A stretch of 64,000 nt of DNA from positions 11,836,001 to 11,900,000 of the forward strand of contig NZ_JAPNKC010000001.1 of assembly GCF_026626705.1 (NCBI RefSeq), given 5' to 3'. The stretch comes from Pyxidicoccus sp. MSG2 (GTDB lineage: Bacteria > Myxococcota > Myxococcia > Myxococcales > Myxococcaceae). Positions 33,593-41,004 of this stretch are shown here, piece after piece (the stretch's first letter is position 1; the number at the start of each line of letters is the position of its first letter). Under the pieces are notes generated by a model, which had not been told where the DNA came from, did not search any database, and saw only the letters and a list, made by a program, of their open reading frames with translations. The position numbers were made by a program, and so were the translations under genes.

Positions 33593-34573
33593 ATGCGGGC
33601 GGTGGTGCTGGAGGAGTTCGGCGGGCCGGAGGTCATCCGGCTGGCGGAGGTGCCCCGTCCGCGGCCGGGCCCCCGCCAGCTCCGCGTGCGCGTGCGTGCC
33701 GCCGCCCTGAATCGCGGGGACACGGTGCAGCGCAGCGGCGGCTACCCGCTGCCTCCCGGCATCAAGAGCCCGCGCATGGGCATCGAGGTGGCGGGCGAGG
33801 TGGAGGCGGTGGGCGCCGAGGTGCGCGGCTTCACCCCGGGCCAGCGCGTCTTCGGCCTGGTGGACGGCGGCGGCTACGCCGAGGCGTGCCTCATGGAGGA
33901 GGGGATGGCCATCCCCATGCCGGACGGCTGGTCCTTCGTGAACGCCGCGGCCACGCCGGAGGCCTTCATCACCGCGCACGAGTCGCTGGTGGAGCTGGGC
34001 GGCCTGCGCAAGGGCCAGTCCGTGCTCATCCACGCGGGCGGCAGCGGGATTGGCACCGCCTGCATCCAGGTGGCGCATGCGGTGGGCGCGAAGGTGTTCG
34101 TCACCGTGAGCACCGAGGAGAAGCGGCGCCGGTGCCTGGAGCTGGGGGCCGACGCGGGCGTGCTGCGCACGGAGCGCAACTTCGCCCGCGAGGTGCCGAC
34201 GCTCAATGGCAACGCGGGCGTGGACCTGGTGGTGGACTTCGTGGGCGGCGCGGCGCTGGAGCGCAACCTGTCCGTCCTGAAGTTCGGTGGGTGCGTGCTG
34301 CTGCTGGGCATGCTGGAGGGGATGAGCGCGGAGCTGGATTTGCGACAGGTGGTCATGCGCCGCCTGCAGCTCAAGGGCATGGCGCTGCGCCCGCTGCCGC
34401 CGGAGGAGAAGGCGGCCGTCACCCGGCGCTTTCGCGAGCGGTGGCTGCCGGAGCTGGTCGCCGGGCGCGTGCGCCCCATCATCGACTCCACCTTCCCGCT
34501 GGAGCGCGCGGCGGACGCGCACCGGCGCATGGAGTCCAACGCCAGCTTCGGGAAGATCGTCCTGGAGGTGTAG
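33593..34573 (+). CDS. MDR-family NAD(P)H quinone oxidoreductase / enoyl reductase
   Basis: A 326-residue zinc-independent medium-chain reductase of the PIG3/quinone oxidoreductase group: MRAVVLEEFGGPEV start, ALNRGDTVQRSGGYP, GIEVAGEVEAVG, the NADPH-binding HAGGSGIGTACIQ near 150, and GKIVLEV at the end. Such enzymes reduce enones and serve as trans-acting enoyl reductases. I use the ATG at 33593, 7 nt after the MaoC stop. An in-frame ATG at 33572 would overlap the MaoC gene. It is the last gene of the operon. The porin gene converges with it after 14 nt. Confidence 0.88.
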   Translation: MRAVVLEEFGGPEVIRLAEVPRPRPGPRQLRVRVRAAALNRGDTVQRSGGYPLPPGIKSPRMGIEVAGEVEAVGAEVRGFTPGQRVFGLVDGGGYAEACLMEEGMAIPMPDGWSFVNAAATPEAFITAHESLVELGGLRKGQSVLIHAGGSGIGTACIQVAHAVGAKVFVTVSTEEKRRRCLELGADAGVLRTERNFAREVPTLNGNAGVDLVVDFVGGAALERNLSVLKFGGCVLLLGMLEGMSAELDLRQVVMRRLQLKGMALRPLPPEEKAAVTRRFRERWLPELVAGRVRPIIDSTFPLERAADAHRRMESNASFGKIVLEV

Positions 34574-34587
34574 GCGCCCTCGCCGTG

Positions 34588-35784
34588 TCAGAAGGAGAGG
34601 TTGACCTGCAGGGTGATGAGGTTCGTGGTGCCCGGGTCCTTCGCCAGGCTGAGGCCCGTGGCGGCGGCCGGGTCCGGCGACTCCTGGTGGGCGATCTGGT
34701 AGCGCAGCTTGAGGGCCAGGTACGGCGCGTCCACGAACCACGCGAGCTGGGCCTCGCCGACGTAGAGCAGGTCGTTGTCTACATTCCCGCTCGCGTCCAG
34801 GTAGCTGAGCCGTACCCCCGCATCCAGCACCTTCTTGTAGAAGACATAGTCGGCCTGCACCCACGCGCCGAAGCTGGTGAAGTGGGCCGCATCTCCGGGG
34901 GGATCGGTGCGGCGCAGGTACGCCTCGCCAAAGAAGCTGAAGCGCCGGGCCTGCACGAACACGTCCACCGAGCCCGTGGCGAAGCGGCGCACGCCCTCGC
35001 GCTCGATCTTGAAGATGCCGGCCTCCGGGTTGAAGTTCTCCTGGATCTGCTCCACCTCGCCGCCCGCGCCCTGCACGGTGAAGGACACGTTGAGCGGGGG
35101 CGGCTCCTTGTCACCGGACATGATGAAGGGAAGCTCGCCGTAGCCGGGCTTCCCCATGGGGGAGCAGGTGAGCCGGGCATTGAGCTGGTAGCGGCCGGGC
35201 TCCGAGGTGATGGTGCGCAGCGGCGAGCCGCTGTAGATGCCCGCGTAGTACTCCAGGTGCTCCGTCGTGCCGAGGAAGGTGACGCCCTTGTCGCGGCCGG
35301 TCCAGAAGTAGTTGGCGATGGGCGCGAACTCGGGGAAGAGGATCTGCTGCGGTCCCCACGACTCGTGCCGGCTCAGGGGCGTGTACTGCTGGCCCGCGCG
35401 CAGGCCGACCGCGTCGATGGGCTGCACTTCCACGAACGAGTCCAGCACGTAGATGGGAAACGCCGCCATCTCCAGCGAGGTCCAGAAGCGGATCCACGGC
35501 CGGTAGATGTTGCCCTTGAGGATGGGACGCAGGAACGAGAAGGCGGTGCGGGACTCGGCCTCGCCATCCACGAAGATGGGCTCGATCTTGTACCCGGCCT
35601 GCAGTCCCAGCCCCAGCAGGTAGTTGCCGTCCGCGGACTGGAGGTGGAAGCCCTTCTGCCGGTCGAAGCCGCCCGTCAGCGACGGGCCGTCCTCCTTCGA
35701 GTCCTCGTCGTCGTCTGCCCACCCACGGGCCGGCGCGAGCAGCGCCGCCACAGCGAGCCCACCCACCCATTGCTTTCGGCCCAT
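34588..35784 (-). CDS. OprO/OprP-like porin
   Basis: A 398-residue exported beta-barrel. The signal peptide is about 1-23 (MGRKQWVGGLAVAALLAPARGWA). An acidic linker (DDDEDSKED) is followed by strands beginning GFHLQSADGNYLLGLGLQ, which is the usual OprP/OprO N-terminal signature, and then FLRPILKGNIYRPW and a PLSRHESWGPQQ loop. The chain ends in Phe (LQVNLSF). GGGGGA lies 6 nt before the ATG. It is distinct in sequence from the other porin of the window, at 14121. It is last in a minus-strand run after the glutaminase gene and is probably co-transcribed with it. Substrate selectivity is not certain. Confidence 0.85.
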   Translation of the reverse strand: MGRKQWVGGLAVAALLAPARGWADDDEDSKEDGPSLTGGFDRQKGFHLQSADGNYLLGLGLQAGYKIEPIFVDGEAESRTAFSFLRPILKGNIYRPWIRFWTSLEMAAFPIYVLDSFVEVQPIDAVGLRAGQQYTPLSRHESWGPQQILFPEFAPIANYFWTGRDKGVTFLGTTEHLEYYAGIYSGSPLRTITSEPGRYQLNARLTCSPMGKPGYGELPFIMSGDKEPPPLNVSFTVQGAGGEVEQIQENFNPEAGIFKIEREGVRRFATGSVDVFVQARRFSFFGEAYLRRTDPPGDAAHFTSFGAWVQADYVFYKKVLDAGVRLSYLDASGNVDNDLLYVGEAQLAWFVDAPYLALKLRYQIAHQESPDPAAATGLSLAKDPGTTNLITLQVNLSF

Positions 35785-35943
35785 GTATGTCCCCCGCGCC
35801 CGGTCCGTGCAGCAGGGTGGGGACTCGCGGGCTCCGCGCAAACGGAACGCGGGGGGCATCGTCGTCGGGACGACGCGGGGACGGAAGCAACGTGTCCCGG
35901 CCGATAGCGGACCGGGACCTGGGGGAGGGCCCTGCGTCGCGTG

Positions 35944-37095
35944 TCAGGGGCGCTCCGGGCCGCTCGTGCCGGAGCCTCCCGTCGCGGACCCGGCGCTGGG
36001 GATGGGCTTCGCGGCATACAGGTTGCCCCCCAGCGTGTTGATGACCTGGGTGATGGCCTTCTGCGCGCGCACGCTGTTGCCGGCCTCGTCCAGTGGGGGC
36101 GAGAACACGGCGATGGCGTAGCGGCCGGGCACCACCGCGACGATGCCACCTCCCACGCCGCTCTTGGCCGGCGCGCCCGTCCGGTAGAGCCACTCGCCGG
36201 TGTTCTCATAGAGGCCGTTGGTGGCCATCAACGCCAGCGTCCGCCGCGCCGTGTCCGGGCTCACCACGCGCTGGCCCGTCACCGGGTTGACGCCGCCATT
36301 GGCCAGCGTGGCGCCCATGGTGGCGAGCTGCTTCGCCGTCACGTCCAGGGAGCACTGTCGCGTGTACAGGTCCAGCGCCTGTTCTCGCGGGGAGCCGAGC
36401 ACCTTGTAGGACTCCAGCAGCGCGGAGATGGACTGGTTGCGCGTGTTGGTGGCCGTCTCCGACTTGTAGACCTCATTGTTGACCGGCAGCGGCTCGCCGG
36501 CGAACGCGGCGAAGGTGTCGTTGATCTTCTTCCAGCGTTCCTCGGGCGTGCGGGCCGGCAGCATGCTCACGGTGGTGATGGCGCCCGCATTGACGAGCGG
36601 GTTGCCGGCCCGGTGGTCGTCGTTCATCTCGATGGCGACGATGGAGTTGAAGGGCTGGCCGGTGGCGTCCACGCCAATCGTGTCCTCCACCTTCTGCGCG
36701 CCCACCTCCTCCATGAGCCGCGCCAGGGTGAAGGGCTTGGACACGGACTCGATGGGGAAGGGCGCCTGCGCCTGCCCCTCGACGAACACCCGTCCGTCGA
36801 CGGTGACGAGCGCGAGGCCGTACAGCTTCGAGTCCACCTTCGCGAGGTAGGGGATGTAGTCCGCGTTCTTGCCCTCCTTGTCGTTGGCGAAGGCCTGGTG
36901 GGCCCGCTGGAGGGCCTGGTGGATCTCCTGCTCGGAGGGGAGCTCGGACCCCGGGGCGGGGGAGGCCGCCGGGCGGGCGGACGCCGGGGAAGTCTTCGTC
37001 TGGGGCGCGCCGCCCAGCGCGGTGCCCGCGCCGCCCAGGGTGAGCAGGAGGGTGGAGAGGAGCCAGCGGCTCCGGCATCGTGCGGCCTGCGTCAT
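35944..37095 (-). CDS. glsA: Glutaminase with signal peptide
   Basis: A 383-residue serine-dependent beta-lactamase-like glutaminase, converting glutamine to glutamate and ammonia. The catalytic SxxK is in PIESVSKPFTLARL. Other active-site blocks are NAGAITTVSML, SETATNTRNQSI with the conserved Asn, and NGLYENTGEW with the YEN motif. The signal peptide is about 1-28 (WLLSTLLLTLGGAGTALGG), unlike the cytoplasmic E. coli enzymes. A Pro/Ala/Ser linker follows. GGAGG lies 10 nt before the ATG. It lies downstream of the glutamate decarboxylase gene. In other bacteria this pair serves acid resistance because ammonia and decarboxylation both consume protons. Here the exported enzyme would release its products in the periplasm. 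Confidence 0.92.
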   Translation of the reverse strand: MTQAARCRSRWLLSTLLLTLGGAGTALGGAPQTKTSPASARPAASPAPGSELPSEQEIHQALQRAHQAFANDKEGKNADYIPYLAKVDSKLYGLALVTVDGRVFVEGQAQAPFPIESVSKPFTLARLMEEVGAQKVEDTIGVDATGQPFNSIVAIEMNDDHRAGNPLVNAGAITTVSMLPARTPEERWKKINDTFAAFAGEPLPVNNEVYKSETATNTRNQSISALLESYKVLGSPREQALDLYTRQCSLDVTAKQLATMGATLANGGVNPVTGQRVVSPDTARRTLALMATNGLYENTGEWLYRTGAPAKSGVGGGIVAVVPGRYAIAVFSPPLDEAGNSVRAQKAITQVINTLGGNLYAAKPIPSAGSATGGSGTSGPERP

Positions 37096-37237
37096 GGTGG
37101 AGTCCTCCGGGGTCGGTGGGTAGCAGAGAGATGGGAGAGCCGCGCTCGCGCCGCAACGGCCGGCGGCCGGGGCTGGGAAGCAGGGGGGGACTCGGACCCA
37201 CGCCCCCGGCGCAGGGAGCACGCCGGGGGCGGGCACG

Positions 37238-38629
37238 TCAGTGGTGGTAGCCGGACGCTTCCTCGCGCGTCATCGGCGCGCTCACCGGGTGGCGCTGGAA
37301 GTGCTGGATGCTGGCGACCAGGTCCGTCACCAGCAGCGCGGCCAGGTCCCGGCTGACGCCGTGGCGCACCAGGATGCGCTGCACCACCACGTCCTGGATG
37401 TTCGAGGGCATGGGGTAGGCGGGCACCTGCCAGCCGCGCTCACGCATGCGGTCGGCCAGGTCGTAGAGCGTGAAGCCCGGGTTCGCGCCCTCCCTCATCC
37501 TCCAGCACACGCCCGGCACGCCGCCCCTGCCGTCGTAGATGACCTCGAAGAAGTCGAGCTGCTGGATGGCCTTCGCGATGACGAAGGCGGTGTCCGAGCA
37601 CGCCTGCTGCACGCGTCGGTAGCCCTCCCGCCCCAGCCGGAGGAAGTTGTAGTACTGGATGACGATCTGCCCGCCCGGCCGCGAGAAGTTCAGGGCGAAC
37701 GTCGGCATGTCGCCGCCCAGGTAGTCCACGCGGAAGACGAGCTCCTCTGGCAGGTCGGCCGCGTCGCGCCACACCACCCAGCCGCAGCCCAGCGGCGTCA
37801 GCCCGAACTTGTGGCCGGACGTGTTGATGGACTTCACGCGCGGAAGCTGGAAGTCCCACACCACGTCCCTGTGGATGAACGGTGCGATGAAGCCGCCGCT
37901 CGCCGCGTCCACGTGGATGGGGATGTCCAACCCGGTGCGCCGCTGGAGGTCGTCCAGCGCCTGGGAGATATCCTGCACCGGCTCGTAGAGCAGGTTGAAG
38001 GTGATGCCCAGCGTGGGCACGACGCCGATGGTGTTCTCGTCGCAGCGCTTGAGCACCTCCTCGGGCGTCATCACCATGCGGCCGGGCGCCAGCGGCACCT
38101 GGCGCAGCTCCACGTCGAAGTAGCGCGCGAACTTGTGCCAGCAGATCTGCACCGGCCCGCAGATGAGGTTGGGCCTGTCGGTGGGCTTGCCCTCTGCCTC
38201 CCGTTTCTTGCGCCAGCGCCACTTGAGCGCCAGGCCCCCCAGCATCGCCGCCTCGCTGGAGCCGGTGGTGGACGTCCCCACGGTGTGGGCCGCGTCGGGC
38301 GCGTGCCACAGGTCGGCGAGCATGTTCACGCAGCGCGTTTCAATCTCGGCTGTCTGCGGGTACTCGTCCTTGTCGATCATGTTCTTGTCGAGGCACTCGT
38401 CCATCAGCCGGTGGACCTGCGGCTCGGCCCAGGTCTGGCAGAAGGTGGCGAGGTTCTGCCGTGAGTTGCCGTCCAGCAGCAGCTCGTCGTGGACCACGGC
38501 GTAGGCGTGGTCGGCGCTGTGCTCGTCGTCGGGGATGCGGTACTTGGGCATCGTGACGGACAGGTCGGGCGAGGCGTAGACGTCGTCGTTCAGGTGGTCC
38601 CGGACTTCTTCTTTTCCGTGCAGTGGCAT
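37238..38629 (-). CDS. gadB: Glutamate decarboxylase
   Basis: A 463-residue PLP enzyme converting glutamate to GABA and CO2 and consuming a proton. The PLP Lys is in INTSGHKFGLTPLG (Lys274), close to E. coli GadB Lys276. HVDAASGGFIAPF carries the PLP-nitrogen Asp, and TSTTGSSEAAMLGG binds the phosphate. N-terminal residues and the C-terminal His-His end resemble the pH-sensing termini of GadB. The length is normal. It starts 24 nt after the sulfatase stop, so the two share a transcript. No glutamate/GABA antiporter (gadC) lies within the window, which is a notable gap. Confidence 0.95.
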   Translation of the reverse strand: MPLHGKEEVRDHLNDDVYASPDLSVTMPKYRIPDDEHSADHAYAVVHDELLLDGNSRQNLATFCQTWAEPQVHRLMDECLDKNMIDKDEYPQTAEIETRCVNMLADLWHAPDAAHTVGTSTTGSSEAAMLGGLALKWRWRKKREAEGKPTDRPNLICGPVQICWHKFARYFDVELRQVPLAPGRMVMTPEEVLKRCDENTIGVVPTLGITFNLLYEPVQDISQALDDLQRRTGLDIPIHVDAASGGFIAPFIHRDVVWDFQLPRVKSINTSGHKFGLTPLGCGWVVWRDAADLPEELVFRVDYLGGDMPTFALNFSRPGGQIVIQYYNFLRLGREGYRRVQQACSDTAFVIAKAIQQLDFFEVIYDGRGGVPGVCWRMREGANPGFTLYDLADRMRERGWQVPAYPMPSNIQDVVVQRILVRHGVSRDLAALLVTDLVASIQHFQRHPVSAPMTREEASGYHH

Positions 38630-38653
38630 TGGGCCCTCCTTGGGATGTGACGC

Positions 38654-40165
38654 CTACCGGCTGGTGAGGCCGGCGGTGAGCTTGTCCATGACCTGGTCGA
38701 CGGTGAAGCTCGCGGCCTTCTGCCTGGGCGGGAAGGCCTTGAAGGACTCCAGGAACTTCCCGACGATGGCCTGGGTCGGCACCGCCAGGAAGGCGTGCTT
38801 GAGGCACCAGTCGTAGTAGGTGTTCGAGGTGATGTCCGCCCGCTCGAAGGGGTCGGTGCGCAGGTTGAAGAACTTCGGCATGCGCAGCACGATGAAGGGC
38901 TCTCCCCAGACCTTGAGCGTCCCGGGGGCGCGCTGCTCCAGGAAGGTCATCTTCCAGTTGTCGAAGCGCACCGCGACCAGGTCCCCGTCGTCGGAGAAGT
39001 AGAAGAACTCCTCGCGCGGGCTCTTCGGCTCCTGTCCCGTCAGGTACGGCAGGACGTTGTAGCCGTCCAGGTGCACCTTGAAGGTCTTCCCGCCCGCCTT
39101 GTATCCCTTCAGCAGCCGTTCCTTGACGTCGGGCGCGCCGGCGGCGGCCAGGAGCGTGGGCAGCCAGTCCAGGTGGCTCACGATTTCGTTGGAGACCGAC
39201 CCTGCCTGGATGTGCCCCGGCCAGCGGATGAAGGCCGGCACCCGGTAGGCGCCCTCCCAGTTGGTGTCCTTCTCACTGCGGAAGGGCGTCATGCCGCCGT
39301 CGGGCCACGAGTTCATGTGCGGCCCGTTGTCCGTGCTGTAGATGACGATGGTGTTGTCCGCGATGCCGAGCTCGTCCAGCAGGTCGAGCATCGCTCCCAC
39401 GTGTTTGTCGTGGTCGATCATCGTGTCGTGGTACGCGGACTGCCACCGTCCCGCCTGGCCGCGGCTTCCGGGCTTCACGTGGGTGTACAGGTGCATGTGC
39501 GTCGTGTTGAACCACATGAACCACGGCGTGCCGTCCGCGTTCCGCTCGCGGATCCACTTCGTGCCCGCCTCGAGGAACTCGTCGTCGACGGTCTCCATTC
39601 GCTTGGCGGTGAGCGGCCCCGTGTCCTCGATCTTCTGCCCGCCCTCTGGATTGGCCCGGCAGTGGAGGACGCCGCGGGGGCCGAACTTCTCCCGGAACTG
39701 CGGGAAGTCCTTCGGCGAGGGGTAGTCGTACCGCTCCGGCTCCTCCTCGGCGTTGAGGTGGTAGAGGTTGCCGAAGAACTCGTCGAAGCCGTGCATGGTG
39801 GGCAGGTGCTCGTCACGGTCTCCGAGGTGGTTCTTCCCGAACTGCGCGGTGGCATAGCCGAGGGGCTTCAGCAGCTCGGCGATGGTGGGGTCCTCGGGGC
39901 GCATGCCATTCGCGGCACCCGGCAGTCCCACCTTGCTCAACCCGGTCCGGAACACGCTCTGGCCGGTGATGAACGCCGCGCGGCCCGCCGTACAGCTCTG
40001 CTCACCGTAGTAGTCGGTGAACATCATTCCCTCTCGCGCGAGCCGGTCGATGTTGGGCGTCTTGTAGCCCATCACGCCGTGGGAATAGGCGCTGAGGTTG
40101 TTCATGCCGATGTCGTCGCCGAAGATCACCAGGATGTTCGGTTTGTTGCTGTCCTTCTTCGCCAT
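38654..40165 (-). CDS. Sulfatase, CxAxR formylglycine type, no signal peptide
   Basis: A 503-residue alkaline-phosphatase-superfamily sulfatase hydrolysing sulfate esters. NILVIFGDDIGMNN supplies metal-binding Asp pairs, and Cys58 in SCTAGRAAF is the predicted formylglycine (motif C-x-A-x-R). Later come GKNHLGDRDE, WFNTTHMH and YSTDNGPH. The N-terminus (MAKKDSNKPN) is hydrophilic, so it appears cytoplasmic unless exported otherwise. GAGGAAG lies about 8 nt before the ATG. It is co-transcribed with gadB. It is the paralog of the sulfatase at 43579. No sulfatase-activating enzyme gene is visible in the window. Confidence 0.92.
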   Translation of the reverse strand: MAKKDSNKPNILVIFGDDIGMNNLSAYSHGVMGYKTPNIDRLAREGMMFTDYYGEQSCTAGRAAFITGQSVFRTGLSKVGLPGAANGMRPEDPTIAELLKPLGYATAQFGKNHLGDRDEHLPTMHGFDEFFGNLYHLNAEEEPERYDYPSPKDFPQFREKFGPRGVLHCRANPEGGQKIEDTGPLTAKRMETVDDEFLEAGTKWIRERNADGTPWFMWFNTTHMHLYTHVKPGSRGQAGRWQSAYHDTMIDHDKHVGAMLDLLDELGIADNTIVIYSTDNGPHMNSWPDGGMTPFRSEKDTNWEGAYRVPAFIRWPGHIQAGSVSNEIVSHLDWLPTLLAAAGAPDVKERLLKGYKAGGKTFKVHLDGYNVLPYLTGQEPKSPREEFFYFSDDGDLVAVRFDNWKMTFLEQRAPGTLKVWGEPFIVLRMPKFFNLRTDPFERADITSNTYYDWCLKHAFLAVPTQAIVGKFLESFKAFPPRQKAASFTVDQVMDKLTAGLTSR

Positions 40166-40443
40166 GGTCGTCTTCCTCTTGTCTCCAGGTTGCGTCCGTA
40201 ACCGCGGACTCAGGAAGCTCACGGCCGGGCCTTGAATCATCGGGCCGGAGGGGGGGAGTGCCGTGCCGTCGGGCGATAGGCGGGCTCCTGCGGTCGGCAG
40301 GCCGTGGGCGTGTCAGTTCAGTGAACGATGGCCATCACCTTCCGGACCATGGCGAGCGGCCAACGTGGCGCGCACCGTTTCCAGGCCCTCGCGCGTCACG
40401 GAAAGGGGAGCGGTACGCCTGGCGTGGCCCGGGAGCCCGACGC

Positions 40444-40908
40444 ATGTTCGAGTGGAAGACGGAAACGGAGCTCTGGGCGCGGCTCGTCCTGGCGGCCTTC
40501 GCCGGCATCACCCTGGGGCTTCCGTACCGCCGGCGGCCGGGAGGCGTCAGGACTCACCTGCTGGTGACGTTGGGCGCCACGCTGTTCTGCACCACCGCGG
40601 TCCGCTTCGGCACGCGCATGAATGAGGACGTGCTCCGCGTACTGCAGGGCATCACTTCAGGCATCGGCTTCGTGGGCGCCGCGAGCGTCCTCAAGCGGCG
40701 CAACTACATCCTGGGCATCACCACGGCCGCGTCCATCTGGGTGGCGGCGGCGGTGGGCTGCGAAGCCGCGCTCGGCAGCCCCCTCCTGGCGGCGGTGCTC
40801 GCGCCAGCTGTCGCCACCTTGAGCTGGGTGGTGGCCTTGCTGGAGCGCAGGGTCTTCCACCGCCAGCGCCGGGTACGGCTCCCCGGGGGCTCGCGACCCC
40901 GTTCGTGA
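40444..40908 (+). CDS. MgtC/SapB-family membrane protein
   Basis: A 154-residue inner-membrane protein with about four TM segments. Family motifs: AAFAGITLGLPYRRRPGGVRTH (Arg/His-rich loop after TM1), LGATLFCTTAV, GITSGIGFVGAASVLKRR and LGITTAASIWVAAAVG. MgtC/SapB proteins take part in stress survival, and E. coli yhiD of the acid-fitness island belongs to the family. The C-terminus is short and basic, without the ACT-like domain of MgtC. It is divergent from the sulfatase/gad genes and lies before two more sulfatase genes. Confidence 0.88.
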   Translation: MFEWKTETELWARLVLAAFAGITLGLPYRRRPGGVRTHLLVTLGATLFCTTAVRFGTRMNEDVLRVLQGITSGIGFVGAASVLKRRNYILGITTAASIWVAAAVGCEAALGSPLLAAVLAPAVATLSWVVALLERRVFHRQRRVRLPGGSRPRS

Positions 40909-41004
40909 GTTGCCCAACGTCGTTCCCACCCGGCGTCCCGCTTCACCCCGGCATACTGGAACCCACCTTCAGTCCTTCGAGTCCATCTGTCGAAGGAGCG
41001 CGTC

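Noticed and set aside
40258..40443. 62-residue extension of the MgtC/SapB protein
   Set aside because: The extension is Arg/Pro-rich without sense, while the shorter start begins exactly at the usual N-terminus of the family.
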